Shown here piece by piece: positions 6,493-16,208 of a DNA stretch of 41,483 nucleotides. Positions within the stretch are counted from its first letter, which is position 1, and each line of letters begins with the position of its first letter. The position numbers and the translations under genes are program-made. This DNA comes from an uncultured Faecalicoccus sp. Its GTDB lineage: Bacteria > Bacillota_I > Bacilli_A > Erysipelotrichales > Erysipelotrichaceae. The notes beneath the pieces were generated by a model. The model saw only the letters and a list, made by a program, of their open reading frames with translations, made no database searches and was not told the origin of the DNA. The DNA lies in NCBI RefSeq assembly GCF_944327125.1, contig NZ_CALVGO010000007.1, positions 1 through 41,483 of the forward strand, written 5' to 3'.

Positions 6493-9030
6493 ATGTCAGA
6501 AAAAAAATACACACCAATGATGCAGCATTATATAAAACTCAAAGAAGAAAACCCGGAACCTATTTTGTTTTATCGTCTGGGTGATTTTTATGAGATGTTT
6601 TTTGAAGATGCCAAGATTGCCAGTCAGGAGCTGGACCTTGTTTTGACAGGCAGAAGCGCCGGCGTAGAAGAAAAGGTTCCCATGTGCGGGATCCCGTATC
6701 ATGCCGCGAACTCCTACATTCAGCGATTGATCAAAAAAGGATATAAAGTGGCTATTTGTGAGCAGCTTTCCGACCCGGCAACTTCCAAAGGTCTGGTGGA
6801 CCGCGGGATCATCAAGATCATCACGCCGGGAACGTACATGGATGAAAACCAGGATGCGAAAGCGTCCAATTATATGGCCAGTGTGATTCTTTCCAGTTTT
6901 GAGATCTTGATCCTGTATGGAGAACTCAGCACCGGCGAATTGAAATACCAAACGATTGAACGGTCTCTGGTCGCTCTTCAAAAAGCCGTTTTGGAACAGG
7001 AAGTCAAAGAGATCATTTGTCCGGTTTCCCTGGATAAAAAATGGAAAAAAGCGTTAGAAGAAATGGACCTTCTGGTTTCTTATCAGAAGAAAACCGAGCT
7101 GGAAAAAGAAGATGCGGTTTTATTGAATGGAGAAACCTCAGAAAATTTAAAACTGGCTTTGGCCCAGCTGATGGGATATTTAAAAGAAACTCAGAAGCAG
7201 CATATCGATCATTTTTTACCGGTTCTCTGTATGAACAAAGAGTCCACTTTGATCATGGATTATGAAACCAAAAAACATCTGGAACTGACTTCCAGTCAGT
7301 CGTCCAATGAAAAGGGCTGCAGTCTGTGGGAGTTTATGGATCGCTGTCAAAGCGCCATGGGATCCAGACTGTTGAAACGATGGATCGAAATGCCTTTGTT
7401 GGAAGTATCGAAGATTGCCAAACGACAACAGGCAGTTCAGGCACTGATCGATCAATTTATGCTTCGGGAAGATCTTAGAGAACATTTGTTCTACGTTTAT
7501 GATATGGAACGTCTGGCTTCCCGTATGGCCTACGGGAATGCGAGCCCCAGAGATGTTTTACAGCTGGTAGCGACATTAGAACACGCCAAACCGATCCTGG
7601 ATCTATCCTGTGAACTGGAAAGTTATCCGGAATTCAAACAAACCCCGGACTGTCAGGATCTTTTGGATAAAATTCGGGATGCCATCGTACCCGATCCGCC
7701 ATTGACATTAAAAGACGGCGGCGTTTTTCAGACGGGTTATGATGAAACGCTGGATCAGTTAAGAGAAATCAGTGAAAAAGGAAAGAATTTCATTCTTGAT
7801 CTGGAATCCAAAGAACGGGAAAGAACGGGAATCAAATCTTTAAAAATTGGATACAACCGCGTATTTGGGTATTATATTGAAGTTCGTAACGGAAATTTAT
7901 CCGCCATCAAAGAAGAATTTGGCTATCACGCTAAACAAACGTTAGCCAATGCCACCCGTTTTGTGACCCAGGAGTTAAAAGAAAAAGAAGAACAGATCCT
8001 GCATGCCCAGGAGGAGAAAGTAAAGCTGGAACAGGAATTGTTTCGTCAGCTGTTGAATCAGATCAAGTACCGCTTGTTCGATCTGCACGCTTTGGCCAAG
8101 ACTTTGGCCACGGTGGACAGCCTGGTATCGCTGGCCGTTTTAGCCAGTGAAAAAGGGTATACATGCCCGGTTTTCCATCCTGATCAGAGCGTCTATGTGA
8201 TCGAAGGGAAGCATCCGATCCTGGATGCCCGGATGAAAAAGAAGAAATATGTATCCAATGACTGGATCATGAAAGATACAGAGTGTATTCAGCTGATCAC
8301 CGGTCCCAATATGGGCGGAAAATCCACGTATATGCGCCAGAACGCCTTGTTGGTGATCATGGCACAGATGGGAAGTTTTATCCCTGCCAAAAAAGCCGAC
8401 CTGCCGATTTTTGACCGCATCTTTACCCGCATTGGAGCCAGCGATGATATTCTTAGCGGCAAGTCTACGTTTATGGTGGAAATGATGGAAGCCAATGTTG
8501 CATTGCGCTATGCCACGAAACGATCTTTGATCCTCTTTGATGAGATTGGAAGGGGAACCGCAACGTATGACGGCATGGCTCTGGCCCAGGCGATGCTGGA
8601 GTATATTGAAGAAGCAATTCAGGCCAAGACCTTATTTTCAACGCATTATCATGAACTGACCCAGATGGAAGAATTTCATTCCGGGATCCATAATGTTCAT
8701 GTCGATGTAAAAGAACAAAAAAATGAAATCGAATTCCGCTATCGTGTCGTGGAAGGAAAAGCCGATCGGTCTTATGGAGTCAATGTGGCCCGTCTGGCCC
8801 ATCTTCCCAAAGTTGTGTTAGAAAGAGCCAGTCAGCTTCTCCACGATTTTGAAAGTCAGGGAATTACCCAGGATTATCAGCCCAGTCTTTTTGTGATGGA
8901 CCAGGTGGAACCGCAAAAATCCGAACTGCTGGAGCGGTTAAGAAATCTGGATGTGGATTCCATGTCTCCAAGAGAAGCGCAGGATTTTTTATACGAAATC
9001 AAAAAACTGGCGGATCAAATTGAAGAATAG
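6493..9030 (+). CDS. mutS: DNA mismatch repair protein MutS
   Basis: Recognises mismatches and small loops and recruits MutL. The 845-residue protein starts MSEKKYTPMMQHY and has the mismatch-binding Phe-x-Glu motif in LGDFYEMFFEDA. It also has the connector, lever and clamp domains, and an ABC ATPase with Walker A GPNMGGKST (from about residue 604) and DEIGRGTATYDG as Walker B/D-loop. The family N-terminus fixes the start to within a few residues; no well-placed ribosome site precedes it. It is followed by mutL with a 9-base gap, and the operon probably continues through miaA, tcdA and the lipid kinase. Confidence 0.97.
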   Translation: MSEKKYTPMMQHYIKLKEENPEPILFYRLGDFYEMFFEDAKIASQELDLVLTGRSAGVEEKVPMCGIPYHAANSYIQRLIKKGYKVAICEQLSDPATSKGLVDRGIIKIITPGTYMDENQDAKASNYMASVILSSFEILILYGELSTGELKYQTIERSLVALQKAVLEQEVKEIICPVSLDKKWKKALEEMDLLVSYQKKTELEKEDAVLLNGETSENLKLALAQLMGYLKETQKQHIDHFLPVLCMNKESTLIMDYETKKHLELTSSQSSNEKGCSLWEFMDRCQSAMGSRLLKRWIEMPLLEVSKIAKRQQAVQALIDQFMLREDLREHLFYVYDMERLASRMAYGNASPRDVLQLVATLEHAKPILDLSCELESYPEFKQTPDCQDLLDKIRDAIVPDPPLTLKDGGVFQTGYDETLDQLREISEKGKNFILDLESKERERTGIKSLKIGYNRVFGYYIEVRNGNLSAIKEEFGYHAKQTLANATRFVTQELKEKEEQILHAQEEKVKLEQELFRQLLNQIKYRLFDLHALAKTLATVDSLVSLAVLASEKGYTCPVFHPDQSVYVIEGKHPILDARMKKKKYVSNDWIMKDTECIQLITGPNMGGKSTYMRQNALLVIMAQMGSFIPAKKADLPIFDRIFTRIGASDDILSGKSTFMVEMMEANVALRYATKRSLILFDEIGRGTATYDGMALAQAMLEYIEEAIQAKTLFSTHYHELTQMEEFHSGIHNVHVDVKEQKNEIEFRYRVVEGKADRSYGVNVARLAHLPKVVLERASQLLHDFESQGITQDYQPSLFVMDQVEPQKSELLERLRNLDVDSMSPREAQDFLYEIKKLADQIEE

Positions 9031-9039
9031 GAGGCTTTC

Positions 9040-10821
9040 ATGTCAAAGATCCAAGTGTTGAGTGAACATTTAACCAATATGATCGCAGCCGGAGAGGTCG
9101 TGGAAAGACCGGCAGGCATTGTCAAGGAATGTGTGGAAAACAGTATTGATGCCGGCGCCAGAGTGATCGATATCGAAGCCTTTCAGGGCGGGATCGAAAA
9201 GTTGATCATCACCGATGATGGAAGCGGGATGGATCACGAAGATGCCCAGATGGCTTTTATGCGTCATGCCACCAGCAAGATGCATCGAGAAGAAGATCTT
9301 TTTAATATTCAGACCATGGGCTTTCGCGGAGAAGCTCTTCCCAGTATTGCCTCTGTGGCCAAAGTGGAAATGCAGACCAACAACGGGGAGCAGTCTACTT
9401 TGATCCGCTATCATTATGGAGAGCTTGTGACCCAGGAGCCCTGCAACTGCCCGTTAGGCACAAAGATCGAGATCAGCGGTCTGTTTTTAAAGACGCCGGC
9501 TCGTTTCAAACATTTAAAAAGCATTTCTTATGAATTTAGTGTAATTGCCGATCTGATCAATAAGATGGCACTGTCCCATCCGGATATACGCTTTACGCTT
9601 TCTCATGATGGACGCATCGTGTTCCAGACATCGGGGAACGGCGATCTTAAAGAGATCCTGTTTCAGATGTATGGAAAAGAGGTCGCTTCCAATGCCGTTT
9701 CTTTTCAGGGACACAATGATGATTTTAAGATTTCGGGACTGGCGGTACAGCCGAAGATTTCCCGGGCTACAAAATATTTTATGTTTATCACGATGAACTC
9801 TCGTTTGATTCGAAGCGTGCCGATACAAAAAGCAATCTTGGAAGCGTATGGACATTACATGCCTTCCAATCGTTTTCCTATCGTTGTGCTGGATGTCAAG
9901 ACCGATGCCCAGCTGGTGGACGTCAACGTGCATCCGAATAAATGGGAGATTCGTCTTTCTAAACAGAATGAACTTCTGGAACTGATCCAGAAAACATTAA
10001 GGGAGGCTTTGTCGGCCTCGTTGAGGACCGTGAAGGCAGCCCCAAAACAAACGCCGGTTTTTGAACAACAGAAAATATCATTTCCGTATCCGGTCAAAGA
10101 AGAAAAACCGGTCTTTGTCAAAAAGGAAGAAGCCTTGGATCCGATTCTGGAAAGCTTTTCGGATTATGAAAAGCCAGTCATCAAAAATGAGATCCAGGAA
10201 GAGATCGTTTCGTATTCCGAAAAGGCCAATGAAGGCTACGAATTTTTTAATCATCTGACTTTGATCGGGCAGTTGAAAGATTCTTATATTCTATGTGAGA
10301 ACGAAGAAGGCCTGGTGATCATTGATCAGCACGCCGCTCAGGAAAGATACCATTACGAACAGCTGTTGGAAAAGCTGAATCAGCCGGTGATCGCCACCCA
10401 GCCTTTAATGGTGCCGCTGGTGCTGAATGTTTCGGCCAACGTACTTTCCCTGGTGGATTCGATCAATGAAAAGATCGCATCGTTTGGTCTTTCTTTTGAG
10501 GTGTTTGGAAACGACCGCCTGATCGTTCGTGAGATTCCGCTGTGGTTCCAGGACGTGCATCAGGAAGATTTCTTTTATGATCTGGTCGATTTTTTTGTAC
10601 AGAACCTCAACGTCAACATGGAATCGTTACGAAAACATGTGATTGCGACAATGGCTTGTCATTCTTCGATTCGCTTTCATCGAAAGCTCACTCGGGATGA
10701 GATGGAACAGGTGATCGAAGACTTGCGAAAATGCCGACAGCCCTACCATTGCCCTCATGGAAGACCAACGGTCATCACAATGAGCGATAAAGACCTTAGA
10801 AAGGAATTTGAACGTGGATAA
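9040..10821 (+). CDS. mutL: DNA mismatch repair endonuclease MutL
   Basis: GHKL ATPase that couples MutS to strand nicking. The N-terminal domain shows the ATP-site motifs (IAAGEVVERP, ENSIDAGA, DDGSGM, FRGEAL). The C-terminal domain has the metal-dependent nuclease motif DQHAAQERYHYE at 429-440, with supporting ACHSSIR and CPHGRPT. This is therefore an endonuclease-type MutL, as in most bacteria without MutH. Length is 593 residues. GGAGG precedes the ATG at good distance. Its 3' end overlaps the miaA start. Confidence 0.97.
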   Translation: MSKIQVLSEHLTNMIAAGEVVERPAGIVKECVENSIDAGARVIDIEAFQGGIEKLIITDDGSGMDHEDAQMAFMRHATSKMHREEDLFNIQTMGFRGEALPSIASVAKVEMQTNNGEQSTLIRYHYGELVTQEPCNCPLGTKIEISGLFLKTPARFKHLKSISYEFSVIADLINKMALSHPDIRFTLSHDGRIVFQTSGNGDLKEILFQMYGKEVASNAVSFQGHNDDFKISGLAVQPKISRATKYFMFITMNSRLIRSVPIQKAILEAYGHYMPSNRFPIVVLDVKTDAQLVDVNVHPNKWEIRLSKQNELLELIQKTLREALSASLRTVKAAPKQTPVFEQQKISFPYPVKEEKPVFVKKEEALDPILESFSDYEKPVIKNEIQEEIVSYSEKANEGYEFFNHLTLIGQLKDSYILCENEEGLVIIDQHAAQERYHYEQLLEKLNQPVIATQPLMVPLVLNVSANVLSLVDSINEKIASFGLSFEVFGNDRLIVREIPLWFQDVHQEDFFYDLVDFFVQNLNVNMESLRKHVIATMACHSSIRFHRKLTRDEMEQVIEDLRKCRQPYHCPHGRPTVITMSDKDLRKEFERG

Positions 10822-11713
10822 AATCATTGCGGTCGTAGGACCGACAGGAATCGGAAAAACATCGCTGTCTTTGAAACTGGCCAAAGAATTGAAGGGAGAG
10901 ATCATTTCGGGGGACTCCATGCAGGTCTATTCGCAGATGAACATCGGCACCGCCAAGATCCTTCCTGACCAAATGGAAGGGATCATACATCATCTGGTGG
11001 GGATCCAGAATTATTCGGAACCTTATAATGTGAAGATCTTTCAAAATAAATCCAGACAAGCCATTCAAGAGATATTGAAAAAAGGGAAGGTTCCTATCTT
11101 TTGCGGAGGTACAGGGCTGTATCTCAAAGCGGCCTTATATGATTATGAATTTGAAGAAGAAGAACCGGATCTGGAATATACTACTTTTTTAAACACCCTT
11201 TCCAATGAAACACTGTATTCCATGTTGGAAGAACAGGATCCCAAAGCCGCCAAAACGATCCACCCTCACAATCGAAAACGGGTGATCCGGGCTTTGCAGA
11301 TCGTTCATTCGGGCCTGTCAAAAAGCCAAAGGGAAGACAGACAGGAACATCGGCTTTTATACGATGTCTATTTTATCGGTTTAGATATGGACCGGGATCA
11401 ACTGTATGCCCGTATCGATCAAAGGGTGGAAGAAATGTTTGAACAAGGACTTCCTGAAGAAGTCTGTACTTTGTTCAAGGATCCAAAGACATGGGAATAT
11501 ACCAGTTTTCAGGGAATCGGCTATAAGGAGTTTCGGCCTTATTTGGAAGGAAAAACAGATTTGGCGTCGGTAAAAAAAGAGATCCAGAAACACTCCCGGC
11601 AATATGCGAAAAGACAGTATACGTGGTTCAAAAACCAGATGCCGGTACATTGGTTTGATAAAAATGACTTGTCGATCCTTGATGCGGTAAAGGAATGGTA
11701 TTATGGAAAATAA
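10814..11713 (+). CDS. miaA: tRNA dimethylallyltransferase MiaA
   Basis: Adds the dimethylallyl group to A37 of tRNAs that read UNN codons. The 299-residue protein begins with the P-loop GPTGIGKT and has the DSMQVYSQMNIGTAK segment that binds substrate, followed by HHLVG and FCGGTGLYLKA. I chose the GTG at 10814 because AAGGA sits 9 bases upstream and the product begins like other MiaA proteins (MDKIIAVVGPT); the TTG at 10808 is too close to that site. It overlaps the mutL end by 8 bases. Confidence 0.95.
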   Translation: MDKIIAVVGPTGIGKTSLSLKLAKELKGEIISGDSMQVYSQMNIGTAKILPDQMEGIIHHLVGIQNYSEPYNVKIFQNKSRQAIQEILKKGKVPIFCGGTGLYLKAALYDYEFEEEEPDLEYTTFLNTLSNETLYSMLEEQDPKAAKTIHPHNRKRVIRALQIVHSGLSKSQREDRQEHRLLYDVYFIGLDMDRDQLYARIDQRVEEMFEQGLPEEVCTLFKDPKTWEYTSFQGIGYKEFRPYLEGKTDLASVKKEIQKHSRQYAKRQYTWFKNQMPVHWFDKNDLSILDAVKEWYYGK

Positions 11714-12392
11714 GCGCACAGAAGCACTTTTCGGCAAAGAGGCAGCAGGCTTGCTGTCTGAAAAAACGGTGATGGTCTTCGGTGCCGGCGGGGTGGGCTC
11801 TTTTTGTATCGAAGCACTGGCCCGTACCGGAATCGGACATTTGATCCTGATCGATGCCGATGTTTTTGAACCCAGCAATCTGAACCGCCAGCTGATGGCG
11901 ACGACTTTGACTTTGAATCAAAAAAAGGTGGAAGTCTGCAAGGAGAGAATTCTTTCCATCAATGAACACTGCCGGGTGGATGCATACTGTATCTTTTACG
12001 ATAAAACCAAAGAGGATGAATTGTTTTCCGGTCCTGTCGATTTTGTGATCGACTGCATTGATTCGATTTCCAGTAAACAAGATTTGATTCAGGCGTGTTT
12101 AAAACGAAAGATCCCGTTTCTTTCGTGCATGGGGACAGCACGCAAAAAGGATCCGTCACAGTTAAAGATCATGGAATTGGAAAAAACATCGTACGATCCC
12201 CTGGCCAAACGGCTTCGTCAATGGAAAAGAAAAGAAAAGATCAAAGAAAAGATCTGGGTCGTTTCCAGTACGGAGGCGCCTTCTTTCCAGAAAAGCGATC
12301 AGCCGCTGGCTTCGGCCATTTTTGTGCCCGCCAGTGCCGGGATCCTGTTAGCGAGTGCCTGTGTGCAAAGATTGATTTCCACAGAAGGATAA
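11703..12392 (+). CDS. tcdA: tRNA threonylcarbamoyladenosine dehydratase (TcdA/YgdL)
   Basis: ThiF/E1-like enzyme that uses ATP to cyclise t6A37 to ct6A in ANN-decoding tRNAs. It shows the Rossmann GAGGVGS, the acidic DADVFEPSNLNRQ stretch and the later SCMGTARKKDPS and VSSTEAP motifs. Length is 229 residues, a little shorter than the E. coli protein. It overlaps miaA by 11 bases, so two tRNA position-37 modification genes are translated together. Confidence 0.9.
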   Translation: MENKRTEALFGKEAAGLLSEKTVMVFGAGGVGSFCIEALARTGIGHLILIDADVFEPSNLNRQLMATTLTLNQKKVEVCKERILSINEHCRVDAYCIFYDKTKEDELFSGPVDFVIDCIDSISSKQDLIQACLKRKIPFLSCMGTARKKDPSQLKIMELEKTSYDPLAKRLRQWKRKEKIKEKIWVVSSTEAPSFQKSDQPLASAIFVPASAGILLASACVQRLISTEG

Positions 12393-12406
12393 AAGAGGTG
12401 AGGCAT

Positions 12407-13324
12407 ATGAAAGATGTATTTATCATCAATCCAAATTCCGGAAAGAAAGAACAATATCGTTTGATTCAGCAGATCAAAGAGAATTTTCAGGGACGCCGAA
12501 TCATTATCGAAAAGACAAAAGGCGAAGGGCACGCTCAGTTTATCGCCCAGAAATATGCACTGAAAACAGAAGAAGATGTGCATATCTTTGTATGTGGAGG
12601 CGATGGGACCCTTCATGAAGTTGTCAATGGAATGGCGGGCTGTGAGCACATTTCTCTTTCGATCCTTCCGGTAGGAACCGGAAACGATTTCATCAAAAGC
12701 TTTTCCGGACTGACAAGGGAAGATTTCCTGGATCTTTCCAATTATGACAAAGGCCAGGAAGTGGATTGCGACTTGTTGAAGGTGAATGGGGAATACGTTT
12801 TAAATACCGCTTCGATCGGGTTTGATGTCAATGTGGCCGTATATGCCAATAAATATAAAAAATACATTCCTGCCGGAGGGATCATTCCTTATTATATGGG
12901 GATGTGGGCCAGTCTGAGACGGCCGTTAGGCAAAGAATACCGTCTGCAGATCGATGACAGACGCCTGCCGGAAACAAAATATACATTCCTTGTATTCTCC
13001 AACGGTCGCTTTTACGGCGGCGGTTACCAGCCGTGTCCGGATGCGCTGATCAATGATGGAATTCTGGATGTCTGTCTGATCAAAGATGTCAAACGGACCC
13101 AGATCGTTTCGATGGCAAAACTGTATGAAAAAGGGGAACACGTAGACTATCCCGACCTAGCCGAAATGTACCAGGCACAGACGGTTCATGTGGATACGAA
13201 CAACGAAGAAGTGATCATGAATCTGGATGGAGAGATCCGAACGATGAAAAATCCTACGATCGAGATTGAACCTTCCATGATTCGCCTGATTCTTCCGCGC
13301 ACCAAAATGTCTTCTCTGGAATAG
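12407..13324 (+). CDS. Diacylglycerol/lipid kinase (YegS/DgkB family)
   Basis: Cytosolic lipid kinase of the diacylglycerol-kinase catalytic family; DgkB recycles diacylglycerol from lipoteichoic acid synthesis in Bacillus. It starts MKDVFIINPNSGK and has the catalytic GGDGTLHEVVNG loop and PVGTGNDFIKSF. Length is 305 residues. The ATG at 12407 has GAGGTGA 6 bases upstream. The frame stays open for about 300 bases further upstream, but that part overlaps tcdA and is not expected to be translated. Whether the substrate is diacylglycerol or another lipid is not decided by sequence. Confidence 0.88.
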   Translation: MKDVFIINPNSGKKEQYRLIQQIKENFQGRRIIIEKTKGEGHAQFIAQKYALKTEEDVHIFVCGGDGTLHEVVNGMAGCEHISLSILPVGTGNDFIKSFSGLTREDFLDLSNYDKGQEVDCDLLKVNGEYVLNTASIGFDVNVAVYANKYKKYIPAGGIIPYYMGMWASLRRPLGKEYRLQIDDRRLPETKYTFLVFSNGRFYGGGYQPCPDALINDGILDVCLIKDVKRTQIVSMAKLYEKGEHVDYPDLAEMYQAQTVHVDTNNEEVIMNLDGEIRTMKNPTIEIEPSMIRLILPRTKMSSLE

Positions 13325-13354
13325 AGAGGACTTTATTTTTTTAAGGAAAACCTA

Positions 13355-13363
13355 TGGTATAAT
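13355..13363 (+). promoter_or_regulatory. Extended -10 promoter for the uvrA operon
   Basis: TGGTATAAT (TATAAT at 13358-13363) lies in the 57-base gap before uvrA, with no recognisable -35 or LexA/DinR box. The predicted start of transcription is near 13370. Confidence 0.5.
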
Positions 13364-13381
13364 ACAAAGCAGGTGATGATG

Positions 13382-16204
13382 ATGGAAAAGAAGACGATCT
13401 CAATCAAAGGAGCTCGTGAAAACAATCTTAAAAATATAGACCTTGAGATCCCAAGAGATAAATTGGTGATCATGACGGGTGTCTCGGGAAGCGGCAAGAC
13501 CAGTCTTGCCTTTGATACGATCTATGCCGAAGGACAAAGGCGTTATATGGAATCGCTGTCGGCCTATGCCCGGCAGTTTTTAGGCAACAGTGAAAAACCG
13601 GATGTCGATCAGATCGACGGTTTATCTCCGGCCATTGCGATCGATCAAAAGACAACGTCAAACAATCCTAGAAGTACGGTAGGAACCGTTACGGAGATCT
13701 ACGATTATCTTCGACTGATGTATGCCCGGATCGGGGTGCCGTATTGCCCGCATCACAATGAACCGATCACTGGCTCTACGATCAAGGAGATGATCGATCG
13801 GATCATGGAACTGGAAGAGGGAACGCGGTGTACGATCTTGTCGCCGGTGGTTTCTGGAAAAAAGGGAACACATAAAGAATTGATCGAGAAACTGATCAAG
13901 GAAGGGTATGTTCGTATTCGTCTGGATGGACAAATCGTATACCTGGAAGAAGTGGAGACTTTAGAAAAGAATAAAAAACACAACATCGATGTCGTGGTGG
14001 ACCGTATCGTGAAATCCGACAACCGTTCCCGGTTTCACGATTCTTTGGAGACCGCTTTGAAACTGAGCGATGGAATGGCGATATTGCTGACGCCAAAGGA
14101 AGAAATCCTTTTTTCCAGCAATTACGCCTGTAAGATCTGCGGATTCAGCGTTCCTAAACTGGAGCCGAAACTGTTCAGCTTTAATGCGCCTTTCGGGGCG
14201 TGTCCGGAGTGTAAAGGCTTAGGCATTACCCAGAAGGTGGATGTTCAGCTTTTGATCCCGGATCCATCGCTTTCGATCGCCCAAGGCGGGATCCGATATT
14301 ATAAAAATATCGTAAATACGGAGAATCTGGAGTGGCAAAGGATGCAGGCCTTGATCGATTTCTACAAGATCGATATCCATACGCCGATCAAAAACCTTCC
14401 AAAAAAGGATCTTGACCATATCTTATACGGTTCGGATGTTCCGATTGCCTATCAGCTTCATTCGCGCGGCGGGATTCATCAGACCAAAAATGAATATATC
14501 GAAGGGGTGATCCCGATGATCGAACGCCGTTATATGGAAACCAACTCGGCCATGTCCCGCGACTGGTATGGTTCTTTTATCGCCGATGCACCTTGCCCTG
14601 TCTGTCATGGGGCCCGTTTGAACCAGCAGGCATTAAGCGTTCGGGTCGGCGGCAAAAACATCTATGAATGGACCCGGATGTCCATTAAAGAAGCATTGGA
14701 GTTTATGAACGACCTGAAATTGACCCCTATGCAGGAAAATATAGCGCATCTGATCATTAAGGAGATCAAAAGCCGTCTGGAGTTCTTGAATCATGTCGGA
14801 TTGAATTATTTGACGCTGGACCGTTTGGCTTCTACGCTCTCCGGCGGGGAAGCTCAGCGAATCCGTCTTGCGACGCAGATTGGTTCTCGTTTGACCGGTG
14901 TCATGTATGTATTGGATGAACCAAGCATCGGACTTCACCAAAGAGATAATGACCGCCTGATCTCCGCTTTAAAGGAAATGCGGGATCTTGGCAATACTTT
15001 GATCGTTGTGGAACACGATGAAGATACCATGAGAGCCAGTGATTATATCGTCGATGTTGGGCCGGGGGCCGGGATCCATGGAGGCCAGATCGTTGCGGCG
15101 GGAACACCGCAGGAGATCATGGACAATGCGGATTCGATCACCGGTGCTTATTTGAGCGGAAGAAAGCGCATCGAAGTACCTTTAAAACGCCGCAAAGGAA
15201 ACGGAAAGAAATTAAGGGTCGTAAAAGCGACGCAGAACAATTTAAAAAATGTAACAGTGGATTTCAAACTCGGAACACTCACCGTTGTCACCGGTGTTTC
15301 CGGATCGGGGAAATCCAGTCTGGTAACCGAAGTGCTGACGCACGGGGTACAAAATGCCCTGGGACGTTTACGGATCAAGCCGGGTGCCTGTAAAGAGATC
15401 AAGGGATTGGAAAACATCGATAAGATCGTTGAGATCTCCCAGGATCCTATTGGCCGGACCCCGCGAAGCAATCCGGCGACCTATACGGGGGTATTTGACG
15501 ATATCCGCGATTTGTTTGCCCAGACCAAAGAGGCAAAGATGCTGGGATACGATAAAGGAAGATTCTCCTTCAATGTAAAAGGGGGACGCTGCGAAGCCTG
15601 TCAGGGTGATGGGATCTTACGGATCTCGATGCATTTCCTTCCGGATGTCTATGTTCCCTGTGATCAGTGTGAAGGAAAGCGTTATAATGAAGAAACTCTG
15701 CAGGTGACTTATAAAGGAAAAAATATAGCGGACGTTTTAGATATGACGGTGGAAGAGGCGCTCGACTTCTTCGGCAATGTTTCCAAGATCCGTCATAAGC
15801 TTCAAACGTTGTATGATGTAGGTTTGTCTTATATTAAATTAGGTCAAAGCGCGACAACGCTCTCGGGCGGAGAGGCTCAGCGTGTCAAACTGGCCAGTGA
15901 ACTGCAGAAGAAGGCGACAGGAAAAACATTGTTTGTGCTGGATGAACCGACAACAGGGCTTCACAGTGACGATGTGAAGAAACTGATCGAAGTTCTTCAG
16001 CGGCTTGTGGATCATGGTGACACGGTCATTGTGATCGAACACAATCTGGATGTGATCAAATGTGCGGACCAGATCATCGATATTGGTCCTGAAGGCGGAC
16101 AGGAAGGCGGAACGATCTTAGTGAGCGGGACGCCGGAACAAGTGGCCGCCTGCAAGCAGAGTTATACAGGAAGATACTTAAGGCCTTTACTGGAAAGGAA
16201 GTGA
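13382..16204 (+). CDS. uvrA: Excinuclease ABC subunit UvrA
   Basis: DNA-damage-sensing ATPase of nucleotide excision repair. The 940-residue protein has two ABC modules. The first has Walker A GVSGSGKT at 33-40 and signature LSGGEAQRIRLATQIGS; the second has GVSGSGKSSLV and LSGGEAQRVKLASEL. Zinc modules are seen in CKICGF...CPECKG and CEACQGDG...CDQCEG. GTG and two ATG codons precede the chosen ATG in frame (13373-13379). AGG at 13371-13373 best serves 13382, but 13379 is possible. uvrB is not adjacent in this window. It probably leads an operon with hprK, lgt::ppaX and trxB. Confidence 0.96.
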   Translation: MEKKTISIKGARENNLKNIDLEIPRDKLVIMTGVSGSGKTSLAFDTIYAEGQRRYMESLSAYARQFLGNSEKPDVDQIDGLSPAIAIDQKTTSNNPRSTVGTVTEIYDYLRLMYARIGVPYCPHHNEPITGSTIKEMIDRIMELEEGTRCTILSPVVSGKKGTHKELIEKLIKEGYVRIRLDGQIVYLEEVETLEKNKKHNIDVVVDRIVKSDNRSRFHDSLETALKLSDGMAILLTPKEEILFSSNYACKICGFSVPKLEPKLFSFNAPFGACPECKGLGITQKVDVQLLIPDPSLSIAQGGIRYYKNIVNTENLEWQRMQALIDFYKIDIHTPIKNLPKKDLDHILYGSDVPIAYQLHSRGGIHQTKNEYIEGVIPMIERRYMETNSAMSRDWYGSFIADAPCPVCHGARLNQQALSVRVGGKNIYEWTRMSIKEALEFMNDLKLTPMQENIAHLIIKEIKSRLEFLNHVGLNYLTLDRLASTLSGGEAQRIRLATQIGSRLTGVMYVLDEPSIGLHQRDNDRLISALKEMRDLGNTLIVVEHDEDTMRASDYIVDVGPGAGIHGGQIVAAGTPQEIMDNADSITGAYLSGRKRIEVPLKRRKGNGKKLRVVKATQNNLKNVTVDFKLGTLTVVTGVSGSGKSSLVTEVLTHGVQNALGRLRIKPGACKEIKGLENIDKIVEISQDPIGRTPRSNPATYTGVFDDIRDLFAQTKEAKMLGYDKGRFSFNVKGGRCEACQGDGILRISMHFLPDVYVPCDQCEGKRYNEETLQVTYKGKNIADVLDMTVEEALDFFGNVSKIRHKLQTLYDVGLSYIKLGQSATTLSGGEAQRVKLASELQKKATGKTLFVLDEPTTGLHSDDVKKLIEVLQRLVDHGDTVIVIEHNLDVIKCADQIIDIGPEGGQEGGTILVSGTPEQVAACKQSYTGRYLRPLLERK

Positions 16205-16208
16205 AATC

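Noticed and set aside
11381-12080. Minus-strand open frames of about 150-165 codons opposite miaA and tcdA
   Set aside because: They overlap each other and lie antisense to two genes with clear motifs; no start signals.
12095-12406. An open frame that extends the lipid kinase upstream by 104 codons
   Set aside because: It lies wholly within tcdA and its gap, has no lipid-kinase similarity, and the ATG at 12407 has a proper ribosome site and family N-terminus.
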